The notes under the pieces are model-generated. The model saw only the letters and a list, made by a program, of their open reading frames with translations, had not been told where the DNA came from and did no database searches. Positions 34,543 to 44,400 of a DNA stretch of 64,000 nt are shown one piece after another. How positions within the stretch are numbered: position 1 is the stretch's first letter; each line of letters starts with the position of its first letter. A program made the position numbers and the translations under genes. This DNA comes from Halobacillus mangrovi. GTDB taxonomy: Bacteria > Bacillota > Bacilli > Bacillales > Halobacillaceae. The stretch spans positions 434,001 to 498,000 of the forward strand of contig NZ_CP020772.1 of the NCBI RefSeq assembly GCF_002097535.1, written 5' to 3'.

Positions 34543-36462
34543 GTGAGACAAAACGATGTTTATCACAATAGTTTTGAACAATCATATAGAGAGCCTTTCG
34601 GTGCAGCGCCGAAAGGTTCTAATGTTACATTAACGATTGATGTTCACAACCACTTTCAAGTATCTCATGTCATGCTGCATTATATCTTGGATCGCACAGA
34701 TGATGAGCGCATAAAAGAGATGGACTTATATAGTGAAGAACATCATTATAACTCCTATGAAACGACCATAAAAATGCCAGACGACCCACAGTTGATCTGG
34801 TATTTCTTTCAAATCATTTTAGAAGACGGAACGATGTATTATGGCCGGGAAAATATTTTTGAAAGCGGCGAGGGGAAAATCTATGATCATATTCCTCCAT
34901 CCTGGCAAATTACGGTCTATGACCACGAATATGAAACCCCGGATTGGTTTAAAAATGCAACCATGTATCAAATCTTTCCGGATCGTTTTTACGCAGCAGG
35001 CGAGATTGATTCATCCAAAGCCCCAAAAACAAGCCTCATGCATTCCCATTGGGAGAATGATCCCATCTATATTAGAAATGAAAGAGGCGAAGTCATTAGG
35101 TGGGATTTCTTCGGAGGCAACCTTCAAGGCATTATTGAAAAATTGGATTATATCCAATCCCTGGGTGTGACCGTCATCTACTTAAACCCAATTTTTGAAG
35201 CTGAAAGTAACCACAGGTATGATACAGGGGATTATCATACGGTAGACCGGCTGCTGGGTAGCAAGGAAGATTTAGAGCTGCTGATCAAAGAAGCGGCTGA
35301 CCGTGATATTGAAATTATGCTTGATGGTGTGTTCAGCCATACAGGCAGCAACAGCATCTATTTTAATCGGGAAGGACAGTACGATTCTCTAGGAGCCTAT
35401 CAATCGAAAGAATCTCGCTATTATCCATGGTATAAATTTTATAATTATCCGGATGATTATGAAGCGTGGTGGGGTGTAGGCACGTTGCCGACACTGAATA
35501 AGGAGAATCAAGACTACCAGAATTTCTTGATCCATAATGAAGATAGTGTCATTAAAACGTGGCAAAAGTCAGGAATGAAGCACTGGAGGCTAGACGTTGC
35601 CGACGAGCTGACAGATGATTTGATCAGCCAGCTTAATACACAACTGAAAAAGCATGATCCATCAAGTGTTTTACTAGGGGAAGTGTGGGAGGATGCTTCC
35701 AACAAGACTTCCTACGGTAAGCGTCGCGATTATTTCTTGGGCGGTGTGCTTGATTCCGTCATGAATTATCCGTTAAGAAAGATCATGCTTGATTTTATTA
35801 AAGGTGATATTGATGCACATTATGTAGATCGTCGTCTCACCACATTATCTGAGCACTATCCTAAGCAGTATTTTTATGCGCTCATGAATATGCTGTCCAG
35901 TCACGATGTGGAGCGTATTAAAACGATGCTTGAAGGATATTTGCCGGATCACTATTCCCAAAAACATAAATCTGATCTCGTTGACCGTCAAGTGAAGGCG
36001 CTTAGCTTATGGCTGTATGCGTTTCCGGGCGTTCCGTCTCTTTATTATGGAGACGAAGCAGGGTTAACAGGAGGCGCTGATCCGGATAACCGTAAACCTT
36101 ATCCATGGGATAGGGAGGATCAGGACCTTTTATCATGGTATAAAAAAATAGGTAAATGGCGCAGAGAACATAATGCGCTGCGTACTGGACACTGGAAGTC
36201 ATTCGCTTTTCACGGAGATATCTATGGATTTGAACGCTGGATAACGAATGGCGTAGATGCGTTTGGAGAAAAGGTATCCGATGAGCAGCTGATTTATTTG
36301 ATGAACCGGAATCACCATGAAAAAATCAGTGTCAGCCTTGACATCTCAAAAGGAAAGTGGCAACACTTGGAAAACAAGAGAAGGATTTTCAAAGCTAAAA
36401 AAGGAAATCTTTCTTTAGATTTAGAACCTGGTGAAAGCATGCTGCTTAGACACATGCAATAA
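34543..36462 (+). CDS. CBM34-GH13 enzyme (neopullulanase/cyclomaltodextrinase-like)
   Basis: A 639-residue alpha-glucan hydrolase. The N-terminal 120 residues resemble CBM34, followed by a GH13 barrel with YQIFPDRF (143-150), LDGVFSHTG (260-268), HWRLDVADEL with nucleophile Asp351, LLGEVWED with Glu380 and MLSSHDVERI with Asp455. This set is typical of GH13_20 maltogenic amylases and neopullulanases, though the YQIFPDRF and GDIDAHYV style also fits GH13_39-like intracellular enzymes. No signal peptide is seen, so it acts on cytoplasmic glycogen or maltodextrin, possibly in place of a GlgX debranching enzyme (inference). GTG start 20 bp after glgP. Confidence 0.92.
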   Translation: MRQNDVYHNSFEQSYREPFGAAPKGSNVTLTIDVHNHFQVSHVMLHYILDRTDDERIKEMDLYSEEHHYNSYETTIKMPDDPQLIWYFFQIILEDGTMYYGRENIFESGEGKIYDHIPPSWQITVYDHEYETPDWFKNATMYQIFPDRFYAAGEIDSSKAPKTSLMHSHWENDPIYIRNERGEVIRWDFFGGNLQGIIEKLDYIQSLGVTVIYLNPIFEAESNHRYDTGDYHTVDRLLGSKEDLELLIKEAADRDIEIMLDGVFSHTGSNSIYFNREGQYDSLGAYQSKESRYYPWYKFYNYPDDYEAWWGVGTLPTLNKENQDYQNFLIHNEDSVIKTWQKSGMKHWRLDVADELTDDLISQLNTQLKKHDPSSVLLGEVWEDASNKTSYGKRRDYFLGGVLDSVMNYPLRKIMLDFIKGDIDAHYVDRRLTTLSEHYPKQYFYALMNMLSSHDVERIKTMLEGYLPDHYSQKHKSDLVDRQVKALSLWLYAFPGVPSLYYGDEAGLTGGADPDNRKPYPWDREDQDLLSWYKKIGKWRREHNALRTGHWKSFAFHGDIYGFERWITNGVDAFGEKVSDEQLIYLMNRNHHEKISVSLDISKGKWQHLENKRRIFKAKKGNLSLDLEPGESMLLRHMQ

Positions 36463-36480
36463 CATCGAGGAGGCATCATT

Positions 36481-36855
36481 GTGGGATTTTTAGATGGATT
36501 GATGGGAAATGCCAGTAAAGTAGATGTAGAAAAGCTTGAAAAAGAGCTTGGAGAAGTCCTGATCGAAGGGGAAAAGATTCAAAGCGGGTATAAGGTTCTT
36601 CGTGATTCCTTCATCTTTACGGATAAACGGCTTTTACTGGTTGATAAGCAAGGAATGACAGGGAAGAAAGTGGAATACCATTCGATTCCTTATAAAAGTG
36701 TGACTCATTTCAGTGTTGAGACAGCTGGGAGCTTTGATCTGGATTCTGAATTGAAAATATGGCTCTCCGGTTCGCATGAACCTATAGGAAAACTCTTCAA
36801 AAAGGATAGCCCCATAGAGGACGTACAAAAGACTTTAGCGGAACATGTACTATAA
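36481..36855 (+). CDS. Bacterial PH-domain protein (bPH_1, DUF1696-like)
   Basis: A 124-residue protein consisting mainly of one bacterial pleckstrin-homology-like domain: YKVLRDSFIFTDKRLLLVDK and the following strands (VEYHSIPYKSVTHFSVETAG, KIWLSGSHEPIG) are the family pattern. The function of this family (YozO-like) is unknown; no membrane segment is visible. It starts at GTG 36481 after GAGGAGGC, 18 bp behind the GH13 gene and before the terminator at 36879, so it is the last gene of the glycogen operon. A role in glycogen use is only suggested by position. Confidence 0.85.
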   Translation: MGFLDGLMGNASKVDVEKLEKELGEVLIEGEKIQSGYKVLRDSFIFTDKRLLLVDKQGMTGKKVEYHSIPYKSVTHFSVETAGSFDLDSELKIWLSGSHEPIGKLFKKDSPIEDVQKTLAEHVL

Positions 36856-36878
36856 AAGAGCTATATCTAAGCGTATTG

Positions 36879-36911
36879 CCCAACAGGTCAGAGGATCTGT
36901 TGGGACTTTTT
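36879..36911 (+). terminator. Terminator of the glycogen operon
   Basis: 8-bp stem CCCAACAG / CTGTTGGG (36879-36886, 36897-36904), 10-nt loop, then ACTTTTTG. Confidence 0.82.
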
Positions 36912-36945
36912 GTTTGTCCAGATTAGTAGTTGAACCTTCATTGAA

Positions 36946-36989
36946 GATTTATTTCAAGCGCTTGACGCTTTTGTCCCTTGAAATAAATC
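36946..36989. promoter_or_regulatory. 13-bp inverted repeat upstream of rpoN
   Basis: GATTTATTTCAAG (36946-36958) and CTTGAAATAAATC (36977-36989) are perfect inverted copies around 18 bp. It lies just before a TATAAT (37004-37009) and overlaps where a -35 box would be. Either a regulator binding site or a hairpin; the spacer CGCTTGACGCTTTTGTCC also carries an incomplete cre-like core. Confidence 0.55.
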
Positions 36990-37040
36990 AAAAAATCCTC
37001 CAATATAATATATAGATTTTAAGAATAGTAAGAAAATTAA

Positions 37041-37054
37041 TGAAAGCGTTATCA
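37041..37054 (+). promoter_or_regulatory. cre box between the rpoN promoter and its start
   Basis: TGAAAGCGTTATCA fits all 14 positions of TGWAANCGNTNWCA. It is downstream of the TATAAT at 37004 and 17 bp before the ATG, a roadblock position. B. subtilis sigL is known to be repressed by CcpA. Confidence 0.75.
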
Positions 37055-37070
37055 AACGGGAGGGCATGAG

Positions 37071-38357
37071 ATGAAGCTTGAATTGACTCAAAAGCAGACG
37101 ACAGGTTTATTCATGACAACTGAGGTTCGTCAAGCAATTTCATTACTCCAGTATTCTGCGATGGATGTATGGGACTATGTACAAGAAGAGATGCTGAATA
37201 ATCCACTGCTGGCGGTGGAGGAAAGAGGGTTTTCCGAATCTTACAGTTCTCGTAGCCGCAATCAGGCAGGGGAAGCCATGAATAACGTAGTTGAATTTTA
37301 CCCGGGGCATGAGAAAGGCTGGAGAGAGAAACTGTTTGATCAAATCAAATGGCAGCTGAATTCAAAAGAAGACTATGAAGTCATGCAGTATCTTATTTTA
37401 AACTTGAATGAACGCGGGTTTTTACCAATAGAAGTGAACGAAATATCTGGGTCACTAAATGTCTCATCATCATCCGTTACGGATAATCTCCAACATCTCA
37501 AAGACTACGAGTCTAGAGGGTTGGGCTCATCCGGTACAAGAGACTATCTAATCTATCAAATTAAGCAGCAGTTTCCTGAAGAGGGTCTGCTCATGCAGCT
37601 CGTGGCGTACTATCTGGACGATATAGCGAACCGGAGATGGAATCAATTATCAAAACAGTTAAGTGTTTCTCAAGCGGATATAAAACAAGCGTTTACCTTA
37701 TTAAAAAAGTTACGTCCTCACCCCTATATCGATTCAATCATGCAGCCGGTAAAGTACATGGTTGCAGATATTATTGTGAAAAAAGAGGGGACTGACTATC
37801 TCCTGACAGACTCTAATTCACCGTTTTCTTCCATTCATATCGATTCCTCCTATGCTAGCTTGAAAAAGGATGCCAAAGCCGAATCGTTCTTGAATGACTG
37901 CTATAAAAACGCTAATTGGCTGATCAGAAGTATTGAGCAGAGGCGTCAGACCATCCTTAAAGTAGCGAAAGTCATCGTAAAGGAGCAAATCGCTTTTTTA
38001 GAAGGAGGGCCTTTGCATCCTCTCACCTATAAGCAGGTTGCTGAACAGATTGACATGCATGAATCCACTGTCAGCCGGGCGGTATCCAATAAAGTCATGC
38101 AGACTTCCCGTGGTGTCTTTGAGATGAAGTATTTCTTCACGACGGGGCTTTCGCAAAATGACTCGACGATCTCTTCCACTCAAGTGAAGAATCATATTCA
38201 AGGCTTGATCGATCAGGAAAACAAAAGCAAGCCGCTCTCCGATCAAAAACTTGCTCAGGTTTTGAAAAAAGACTACGGCGTTGAAATTTCCAGAAGAACA
38301 GTGGCAAAGTACAGGGAAAGCATACAAATACCTTCTTCTTCTAAAAGAAAAGAGTGA
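37071..38357 (+). CDS. rpoN: RNA polymerase sigma-54 factor
   Basis: Sigma-54 (SigL), 428 residues. Region I begins MKLELTQKQTTGLFMTTEVR with the Gln/Leu-rich activator-contact segment; region III carries the core-binding part, a helix-turn-helix (YKQVAEQIDMHESTVSRAVS) and the C-terminal RpoN box SRRTVAKYRES, one residue from the usual ARRTVAKYRE. GGGAGG precedes the ATG. In Bacillus it drives amino-acid and other catabolic operons through enhancer-binding activators; none is encoded in the window and no TGGCAC-N5-TTGCA promoter was found. A perfect cre box precedes it. Confidence 0.95.
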   Translation: MKLELTQKQTTGLFMTTEVRQAISLLQYSAMDVWDYVQEEMLNNPLLAVEERGFSESYSSRSRNQAGEAMNNVVEFYPGHEKGWREKLFDQIKWQLNSKEDYEVMQYLILNLNERGFLPIEVNEISGSLNVSSSSVTDNLQHLKDYESRGLGSSGTRDYLIYQIKQQFPEEGLLMQLVAYYLDDIANRRWNQLSKQLSVSQADIKQAFTLLKKLRPHPYIDSIMQPVKYMVADIIVKKEGTDYLLTDSNSPFSSIHIDSSYASLKKDAKAESFLNDCYKNANWLIRSIEQRRQTILKVAKVIVKEQIAFLEGGPLHPLTYKQVAEQIDMHESTVSRAVSNKVMQTSRGVFEMKYFFTTGLSQNDSTISSTQVKNHIQGLIDQENKSKPLSDQKLAQVLKKDYGVEISRRTVAKYRESIQIPSSSKRKE

Positions 38358-38449
38358 CCCAAAAGCACTTATATGCATTCTGCAGATTAATGATTTCCAA
38401 AAAAGGGGATAGACCAATACAGAATGCAATATAAGGAGGCGGACGGTCC

Positions 38450-39286
38450 GTGAAGAAGCTAATCACATATATAAAAGAGCTAGTAGAGGAGTTTCAGAAA
38501 GATAATATACCGATCCTAGGCGCTGCCCAAGCGTATTATTACTTATTAGCGATTGTACCTATGTTAATTTTGCTATTATCTATCCTTCCCTATCTAAATA
38601 TCGATGCAGAATCGGCTGTACAAGCCATGGGACGGGTTCTTCCGAGTAATACCGCAGAAATTTTCCGTGAAAATATTATAAGCATCGTGGAGCAGCCAAA
38701 AGGCGGATTGTTGACGATTGGTATTCTAGGTACTCTCTGGTCTGCTTCTAGCGGGGTGAATGCATTCATTCAGTCGGCCAACCAGGCCTATAACGTTGAA
38801 GAAACAAGATCATTCATAAAGGTAAGACTGATGGCAATCGTCTTGACTCTTGGGATGATCCTGGCGATCGTTGTAGCTTTGCTTCTTCCAGTCTTTGGCG
38901 ATGTAATCATTAATTTCATCAATAATGCAGTCAATTTGCCTGACCAGACGATTATTCTCTTCCAAGTGCTCAGGTGGGTGATTAGTGTTCTAGTGATTGG
39001 TGCTATTTTAATGGCTCTTTATCATTACGCACCGAATAAAAATATTCCTTTCAAACATATTATCCCTGGAGCGATCATTACGGCGTTCTTGTGGCAGCTC
39101 ATCTCCCTTGCTTTTTCATTTTATGTCAGCAACTTCGGTAATTACTCGGCCACTTACGGAAGTTTAGGAGGAATCATTATCCTCATGTTATGGTTTTTCC
39201 TGACAGGCATCATTCTTATGGTCGGCGCTGAAATCAACGTTATTTATCATCGAAAGCACGGTGGAGATAGACGAAAAGCCGCCTGA
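38450..39286 (+). CDS. YihY/UPF0761 family membrane protein
   Basis: A 278-residue membrane protein of the YihY (formerly called BrkB or RNase BN) family, with six hydrophobic segments. Family blocks are PILGAAQAYYYLLAIVPMLI near the start, LWSASSGVNAFIQSANQAYN, and SFYVSNFGNYSATYGSLGG near the end. Function is unknown. The start is GTG 38450, ten bases after AAGGAGG. It lies 92 bp after rpoN and ends at its own terminator. Confidence 0.9.
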   Translation: MKKLITYIKELVEEFQKDNIPILGAAQAYYYLLAIVPMLILLLSILPYLNIDAESAVQAMGRVLPSNTAEIFRENIISIVEQPKGGLLTIGILGTLWSASSGVNAFIQSANQAYNVEETRSFIKVRLMAIVLTLGMILAIVVALLLPVFGDVIINFINNAVNLPDQTIILFQVLRWVISVLVIGAILMALYHYAPNKNIPFKHIIPGAIITAFLWQLISLAFSFYVSNFGNYSATYGSLGGIIILMLWFFLTGIILMVGAEINVIYHRKHGGDRRKAA

Positions 39287-39290
39287 ATAG

Positions 39291-39328
39291 AAAAAGGAAC
39301 TCCCAGGAAAGCTGGAAGTTCCTTTTTT
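39291..39328 (+). terminator. Terminator of the YihY gene
   Basis: Nearly perfect 16-bp inverted repeat (39291-39306 with 39312-39327) with a T-run, right after the stop codon. Confidence 0.9.
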
Positions 39329-39438
39329 GTATTAACAGGCTATGTGTTTACAGTTTTTAAGATCGAGGTTTCAACAGAACTGTTAAGCTTATTCAATAAA
39401 TTAGTAGAATAATGGAATATTAGAATGCAAGATAGCTC

Positions 39439-39613
39439 GGGTTCTTTACAAATTAGAAAGTGTGGTGTGGCGGGGAAACAACTCGCTTTCCTGCGGGGGA
39501 ACTGGCAAGCCTCCTCGTTCGCTACGCTCCCTGTGGGGTCTCGCCTAGCTTCTTCTCCCGCGGGAGTCTCGTCATTTCCCCGCCACACCTACTGGCATGA
39601 TTCTAAAGAACCC
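39439..39613. repeat. Palindromic element C (long form, forward)
   Basis: Inner arms GGTGTGGCGGGGAAA (39464-39478) and TTTCCCCGCCACACC (39575-39589) are a perfect match; outer arms GGGTTCTTTA (39439-39448) and TAAAGAACCC (39604-39613) are also perfect. The outer arm sequence differs from that in A, D and E yet stays complementary. Centre contains CGCTTTCCTGCGGGG, AAGCCTCCTCG, TGTGGGGTCTCGCC and CCCGCGGGAGTCTCG. Confidence 0.88.
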
Positions 39614-39768
39614 ATTCAATGTAGAGATATAAGTAACAGTTTTATAGAATCGACTCCGACAATAGAGTCTTGAAAATAACATTAAAGTATTCGGTCATAA
39701 GGTTTTAACTTGAGTACTTTCAAAATGCACTATAAGAAATAATATCACCATTCTCACCACAACGGCAT

Positions 39769-39937
39769 TTTCCGTTCAATCTATTAAAAGTAAGGTGGTC
39801 GAGGAAATTGGGAGACTCCTGCGGGAATGGTATGGCAGGCAAGACCCCGCAGGTTGGCAAACCGAGGAGGCTTGCCGCCATCCCCGCGAAAAGCGACGAT
39901 TTCATCGACCACCTCTCCTGGAAATCGATAACGGAAA
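39769..39937. repeat. Palindromic element D (long form, reverse)
   Basis: Inner arms GGTGGTCGAGGAAAT (39794-39808) and ATTTCATCGACCACC (39899-39913), one mismatch; outer arms TTTCCGTT (39769-39776) and AACGGAAA (39930-39937). The centre (GGAGACTCCTGCGGGA ... CAAGACCCCGCAGG ... GAGGAGGCTTGCCG) is in the opposite orientation to element C, whose inner arm ends 204 bp before. Confidence 0.87.
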
Positions 39938-39993
39938 CAGAATTCCTTAAAATAGTGAATAAACTTGAATTTGAGTATTTCTCTAAGACACCA

Positions 39994-41049
39994 TTACGTC
40001 AGAGACACCTGATATTTTTCTAGTAAATGAGGAAGCGTTGGACGTTCATTTCTATCTCTTCCAATGGTTGGAGTTGCGGTAACCATTGAATTAAGCACAG
40101 CTTCCTCTGTCGCCTCACTGATTGCCCGGAACGCCTCATCAATCTCTTCCTCATGAATAAAAGAAGCCTTTAAAAGAGCACCCGTTTGTTCATGAGGTAT
40201 TCTGGTAGCGGTAGAAAAACCGATGACCACTTCACCGCTTCCCGTGGTAATCATCGAGCCTGTCCGTGATAATCCGGTCACCGATCGTTTGATGATTCGG
40301 TTCAGCTGCCGTTCAGTCACCGGTAAATCCGTTGCTACAATAACCATGACCGATCCTTTGTCGCGTGCTTCTTTTGCCTCAGTGAGATGATGGGCTAGTT
40401 CTCTTCCAACAGGCTTTCCATTTACACTCAAGTCACTCAATAATCCGAAGTTGGTAAGTACTAACACACCTAATGTATATACGCCGTGACTTAATTCAAT
40501 CAGGCGTGAAGAAGAGCCGATTCCTCCTTTCATAGAATAACAGAGCATTCCGGCACCGGCGCCTATGCAGCCCTCTTCAAAGTCAGAAGTCGTTTCGGTT
40601 AGGGCTGAGCGGACGTGGTTTTTATCCACAAATTGAGCACGGATATCATTCAGTACCATATCATTGCATTCTCCCACCACAGGATTGACAGTTCCTGTCG
40701 TTCTGCCAATCTCGGGATTGTGTTCTAACATATATTCAATCAGACTATCTGCAGCGGTTCCTATACTTAATGTATTTGTCAAAACAATAGGAGTTTCAAG
40801 TGTGCCAAGCTCCTGCATTTGAATCGTTCCCATTGTCTTTCCGAACCCATTGATCACATGACTCGATGCTATTAACTTTTCACGGAACACATTTCCCTGA
40901 TGAGGAAGAATAGCTGTCACCCCTGTCTGACACTCTCCTTCTTTTAGAGTATGGTGACCGACCGTCACCCCTTTTACATCTGTAATTTTATTACGCTCTC
41001 CCGTTTTTAACCGGCCGACGGTTACACCGTAATCTCGTATACGTTTCAT
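39994..41049 (-). CDS. P1 (S58) family peptidase, DmpA-like
   Basis: A 351-residue self-processing N-terminal nucleophile hydrolase of the L-aminopeptidase D-Ala-esterase/beta-peptidyl aminopeptidase family. GVTVGHHTL near residue 30, GFGKTMGTIQMQELG, and GAGAGMLCYSMKGGIGSSSRL are family blocks; the last carries the Ser expected to become the new N-terminus of the beta chain (GGIGSSSR). ATDLPVTERQLNRIIKRSVTGLSRTG closes the beta chain. It may cut N-terminal residues from peptides, including D- or beta-linked ones. GGAGGG precedes the ATG. Monocistronic. Confidence 0.9.
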   Translation of the reverse strand: MKRIRDYGVTVGRLKTGERNKITDVKGVTVGHHTLKEGECQTGVTAILPHQGNVFREKLIASSHVINGFGKTMGTIQMQELGTLETPIVLTNTLSIGTAADSLIEYMLEHNPEIGRTTGTVNPVVGECNDMVLNDIRAQFVDKNHVRSALTETTSDFEEGCIGAGAGMLCYSMKGGIGSSSRLIELSHGVYTLGVLVLTNFGLLSDLSVNGKPVGRELAHHLTEAKEARDKGSVMVIVATDLPVTERQLNRIIKRSVTGLSRTGSMITTGSGEVVIGFSTATRIPHEQTGALLKASFIHEEEIDEAFRAISEATEEAVLNSMVTATPTIGRDRNERPTLPHLLEKYQVSLT

Positions 41050-41425
41050 TTTTTATTCCCTCCATATCTTCTTAATTATTTCTGAGTTTCTGAAGAGATG
41101 TCCTTCCTTCTATTAAAAAATGTATGTTCATGCATCAATGTTCGTTTTTATGCAAATAATCTATGATTTTATCTTATAGGAGGTATCAATCTGTTTTTAT
41201 ACAAAAAATTTTAAAAAAATTCATATGTTTTATGGTTGCGCTTACATGATTGAAGTAAAAGAGTTGAAGGCTGTCTTTAATTGTTTCATTTTAGTGAAAA
41301 TCCTCTCATGTAGCGTCATGAACGCGTGAATCCTCAGTTTTTTCATGCTATACTAGTAAGAAACTGAAAAAACTGAATTTTTTAATTTCTGATTTTGACA
41401 TGAAGGATTAAGACTGCTAGGGGGA
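41050..41425. other. Divergent promoter region between the S58 peptidase and gltB
   Basis: AT-rich, no gene seen. An extended -10 (TGCTATACT, 41346-41354) points to gltB. Around it is an inverted repeat, CAGTTTTTTCA (41335-41345) and TGAAAAAACTG (41365-41375). A sequence at 41233-41246 has the right half of a cre box only and is not called. Confidence 0.5.
41335..41375 (+). promoter_or_regulatory. gltB promoter with flanking 11-bp inverted repeat
   Basis: Perfect arms CAGTTTTTTCA and TGAAAAAACTG enclose the extended -10 TGCTATACT, so one arm covers the upstream promoter part and the other the transcription start. That position suits a repressor or a start-site hairpin. No -35 resembling TTGACA is present, so an activator such as GltC could be needed. 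Confidence 0.5.
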
Positions 41426-41431
41426 ATGAAT

Positions 41432-44400
41432 ATGCAAAAACACGGATATCCTGTGCCACAAGGTTTATATCATCCGGAAAATGAACATGAAGCTTGTGGT
41501 ATAGGTGTAATCGCCAATATAGATGGCACGAAGTCTCATAGTATCGTAGAGAACGCCATTACTATTCTTTGTAACCTAGAGCACCGTGGCGGCCAGTCTG
41601 CTGACGTTAGCACAGGGGACGGCGCTGGAATTTTGACTCAAATCCCACATTACTTTTTTGAAAAGCAATGTGAAAAAGAAGATATTCAGCTACCTGAGGC
41701 CGGAGAATACGGAATCGGAATGATCTTCATGCCTGAGGATCATGACAAGCGTCTTGAGTGCAAGAGGAATTTTGAAAGGGTCGTTCATGAAGAAGGCCAG
41801 AAGTTCCTTGGCTGGAGAACGGTGCCGATCAATGATTCTTTCGTAGGTAACGATGCAAAGAAAACGAAGCCTTTTATTCGCCAGGCTTTCATTGCACCTG
41901 CGGATAACATAAAGACGCAGATGGATTTTGAACGACGTTTATACATTATTCGTAAACGGGCGGAAATAGAGATTTCTACTATGGAAGGTTTCGATGATTT
42001 TTACATCAGCAGCTTATCGACGAATACAATTGTCTACAAAGGAATGTTGATTCCTGAACAATTGGATTCCTTTTATATCGATTTGAACCACCCTGACTTT
42101 AAAACGGCCCTCGCTTTAGTGCATTCCCGTTTTAGTACGAACACATTTCCAAGCTGGAAAAGATCTCACCCGAACCGCTTTACGATCCACAACGGAGAAT
42201 TCAATACATTAAGAGGAAATGTTAACTGGATGCGAGCAAGACAGGAGCTTTGTTCTTCCGAGTACTTCAGTGAAGAAGATTTGCAGAAGCTTCTGCCGGT
42301 GATCGACTCGCAGGGTAGTGACTCCTCTATGTTTGATAACGCCTTTGAATTTCTATATCTATCAGGCCGATCCCTTGCGCACACGGCTATGATGATGGTG
42401 CCTGAGCCTTGGTCGAACGATGATACGATTCAGGAGGATAAAAAGAACTTTTACGAATATCACAGCTGCCTCATGGAACCATGGGACGGCCCGGCTGCTC
42501 TTGCCTACACGGATGGTAAGCAAATCGGAGCTTGTCTGGATCGTAATGGACTGAGACCTGCTCGCTACTACGTAACCAAGGATGGCATGATTGTTCTAGG
42601 GTCTGAAGTTGGGGCATTGGATATTTTTGCTGACGATATTTTGTACAAAGACCGTCTGCATCCTGGAAAAATGCTGCTTGTCGATTTGGAAGAAGGAAAA
42701 ATCATTCCTGATGAAGAAATCAAGCTGCAAATCGCGAGAGAACAGCCTTATAAAGAATGGATTGAAGAAAATAAATTCGACCTTGAAGACCTTCCTGAGC
42801 CGAAGGAGGAACACCGTCCGGTTGAGCCGCTTCTTGAACAACAGCTCGCATTCGGTTACACCACTGAAGAATTGAATAAAATTCTGACGCCTATGGTTAC
42901 AGGTAAGAAAGATCCTGTAGGATCAATGGGATATGACTCACCGCTTGCTGTGTTATCTAAGAAGCCTCAGCTTCTCTACAGTTATTTCAAACAGCTTTTT
43001 GCACAAGTAACCAACCCGCCGATCGATGCGATCCGTGAATCACTGATCACTATGGTCGAAACTACCATCGGGGCGGAAGGCAACCTGGTTGATCCTCAGC
43101 CAGAGAGCTGTAGACAAATCCGTCTGAAAACCCCAGTTTTGACAAACCGTCAGCTGGAGCAGCTGCGCCAGCAGTCTCTGCCTGGCTTTGAAACGAAAAC
43201 ATTGTCTATTTTGTTCGATGCAAAAGAAGGCAAAATGAAAGAAGCTTTGGACCGCCTGTTTGAAGAAGCGGATCAAGCCGTTGAAGAAGGTACGACATTG
43301 CTCGTTCTATCCGACAGAGGCGTTAGCAGCAAGCAAGCAGCTATTCCGGCTCTTTTAGCGGTATCTGGTTTGCATCATCACTTAATCCGTAAAGGGACGC
43401 GTACAAAAGTTAGCTTGCTGATCGAAACAGGGGAAGCAAGAGAGGTCCATCACCACGCTACGCTGCTTGGTTATGGTGCGGAAGGTATCAATCCGTATCT
43501 TGCTTACGAGACGCTTCGTGATTTGTTGGAGCGCGGAGAAATGGAAGCAGAATCTCACGAACAAGCCGTAGAAACGTATGTGAAATCTGCTACTGATGGA
43601 ATCATCAAAGTTCTATCCAAAATGGGAATTTCCACGATTCAAAGTTATCGCGGGGCCCAGATTTTTGAAGCGGTCGGCATTCATAAAGATGTCATCGACA
43701 AATACTTTACCCGTACAGCCTCTCGTTTAGGCGGAATTGGTCTGGATATTATTGAAAAAGAAGTATTAATGCGCCACGAAGTCGCTTACCGCGAGGATCG
43801 CGGAGCAAACCGCACACTCGAAGCCGGTGATGACTTCCAATATCGTAAAAACGGGGAGGATCACCAGTACAACCCGCAAACGATCGCAACGTTGCAGCAC
43901 GCGTGCCGTAGCAACGATTACAAGCTTTTCAAACAGTATTCCCAAATGCTGACAGATGAAAAGCATAACTTGCAGTCTCTAAGAGGGTTACTCTCGTTCA
44001 AGAAGAGACCATCAATTCCTGTTGAGGAAGTAGAAACTGTTGAAGAGATTTGCAGTCGCTTCAAAACCGGTGCCATGTCCTACGGATCGATCAGTGAAGA
44101 AGCTCACGAAGCTTTAGCGATCGCTATGAACCGGATTGGCGGCAGAAGCAACTCAGGGGAAGGTGGAGAAGATGCAAGACGCTTTACGCCAGAAGAAAAT
44201 GGAGACTCCAAGCGCAGTTCCATTAAACAGGTAGCTTCAGGACGATTTGGGGTATCCAGCCATTACCTTGTCAATGCGGATGAAATCCAAATTAAGGTAG
44301 CTCAAGGAGCGAAGCCAGGAGAAGGCGGTCACTTGCCTGGTAAGAAAGTATACCCATGGATTGCGGAAGTTCGTGGCTCAACACCAGGAGTGGAATTGAT

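Noticed and set aside
37071..38357. Sigma-54 promoters (TGGCAC-N5-TTGCA) near rpoN or elsewhere in the window
   Set aside because: Candidate GG-N10-GC words, such as near 4390, fail at key positions.
39425..39673. 82-codon frame across element C, with another on the opposite strand
   Set aside because: Open frames in GC-rich palindromes arise by symmetry; no start signals.
41233..41246. Possible cre TGGTTGCGCTTACA before gltB
   Set aside because: Three mismatches in the left half; the right half alone is not enough.
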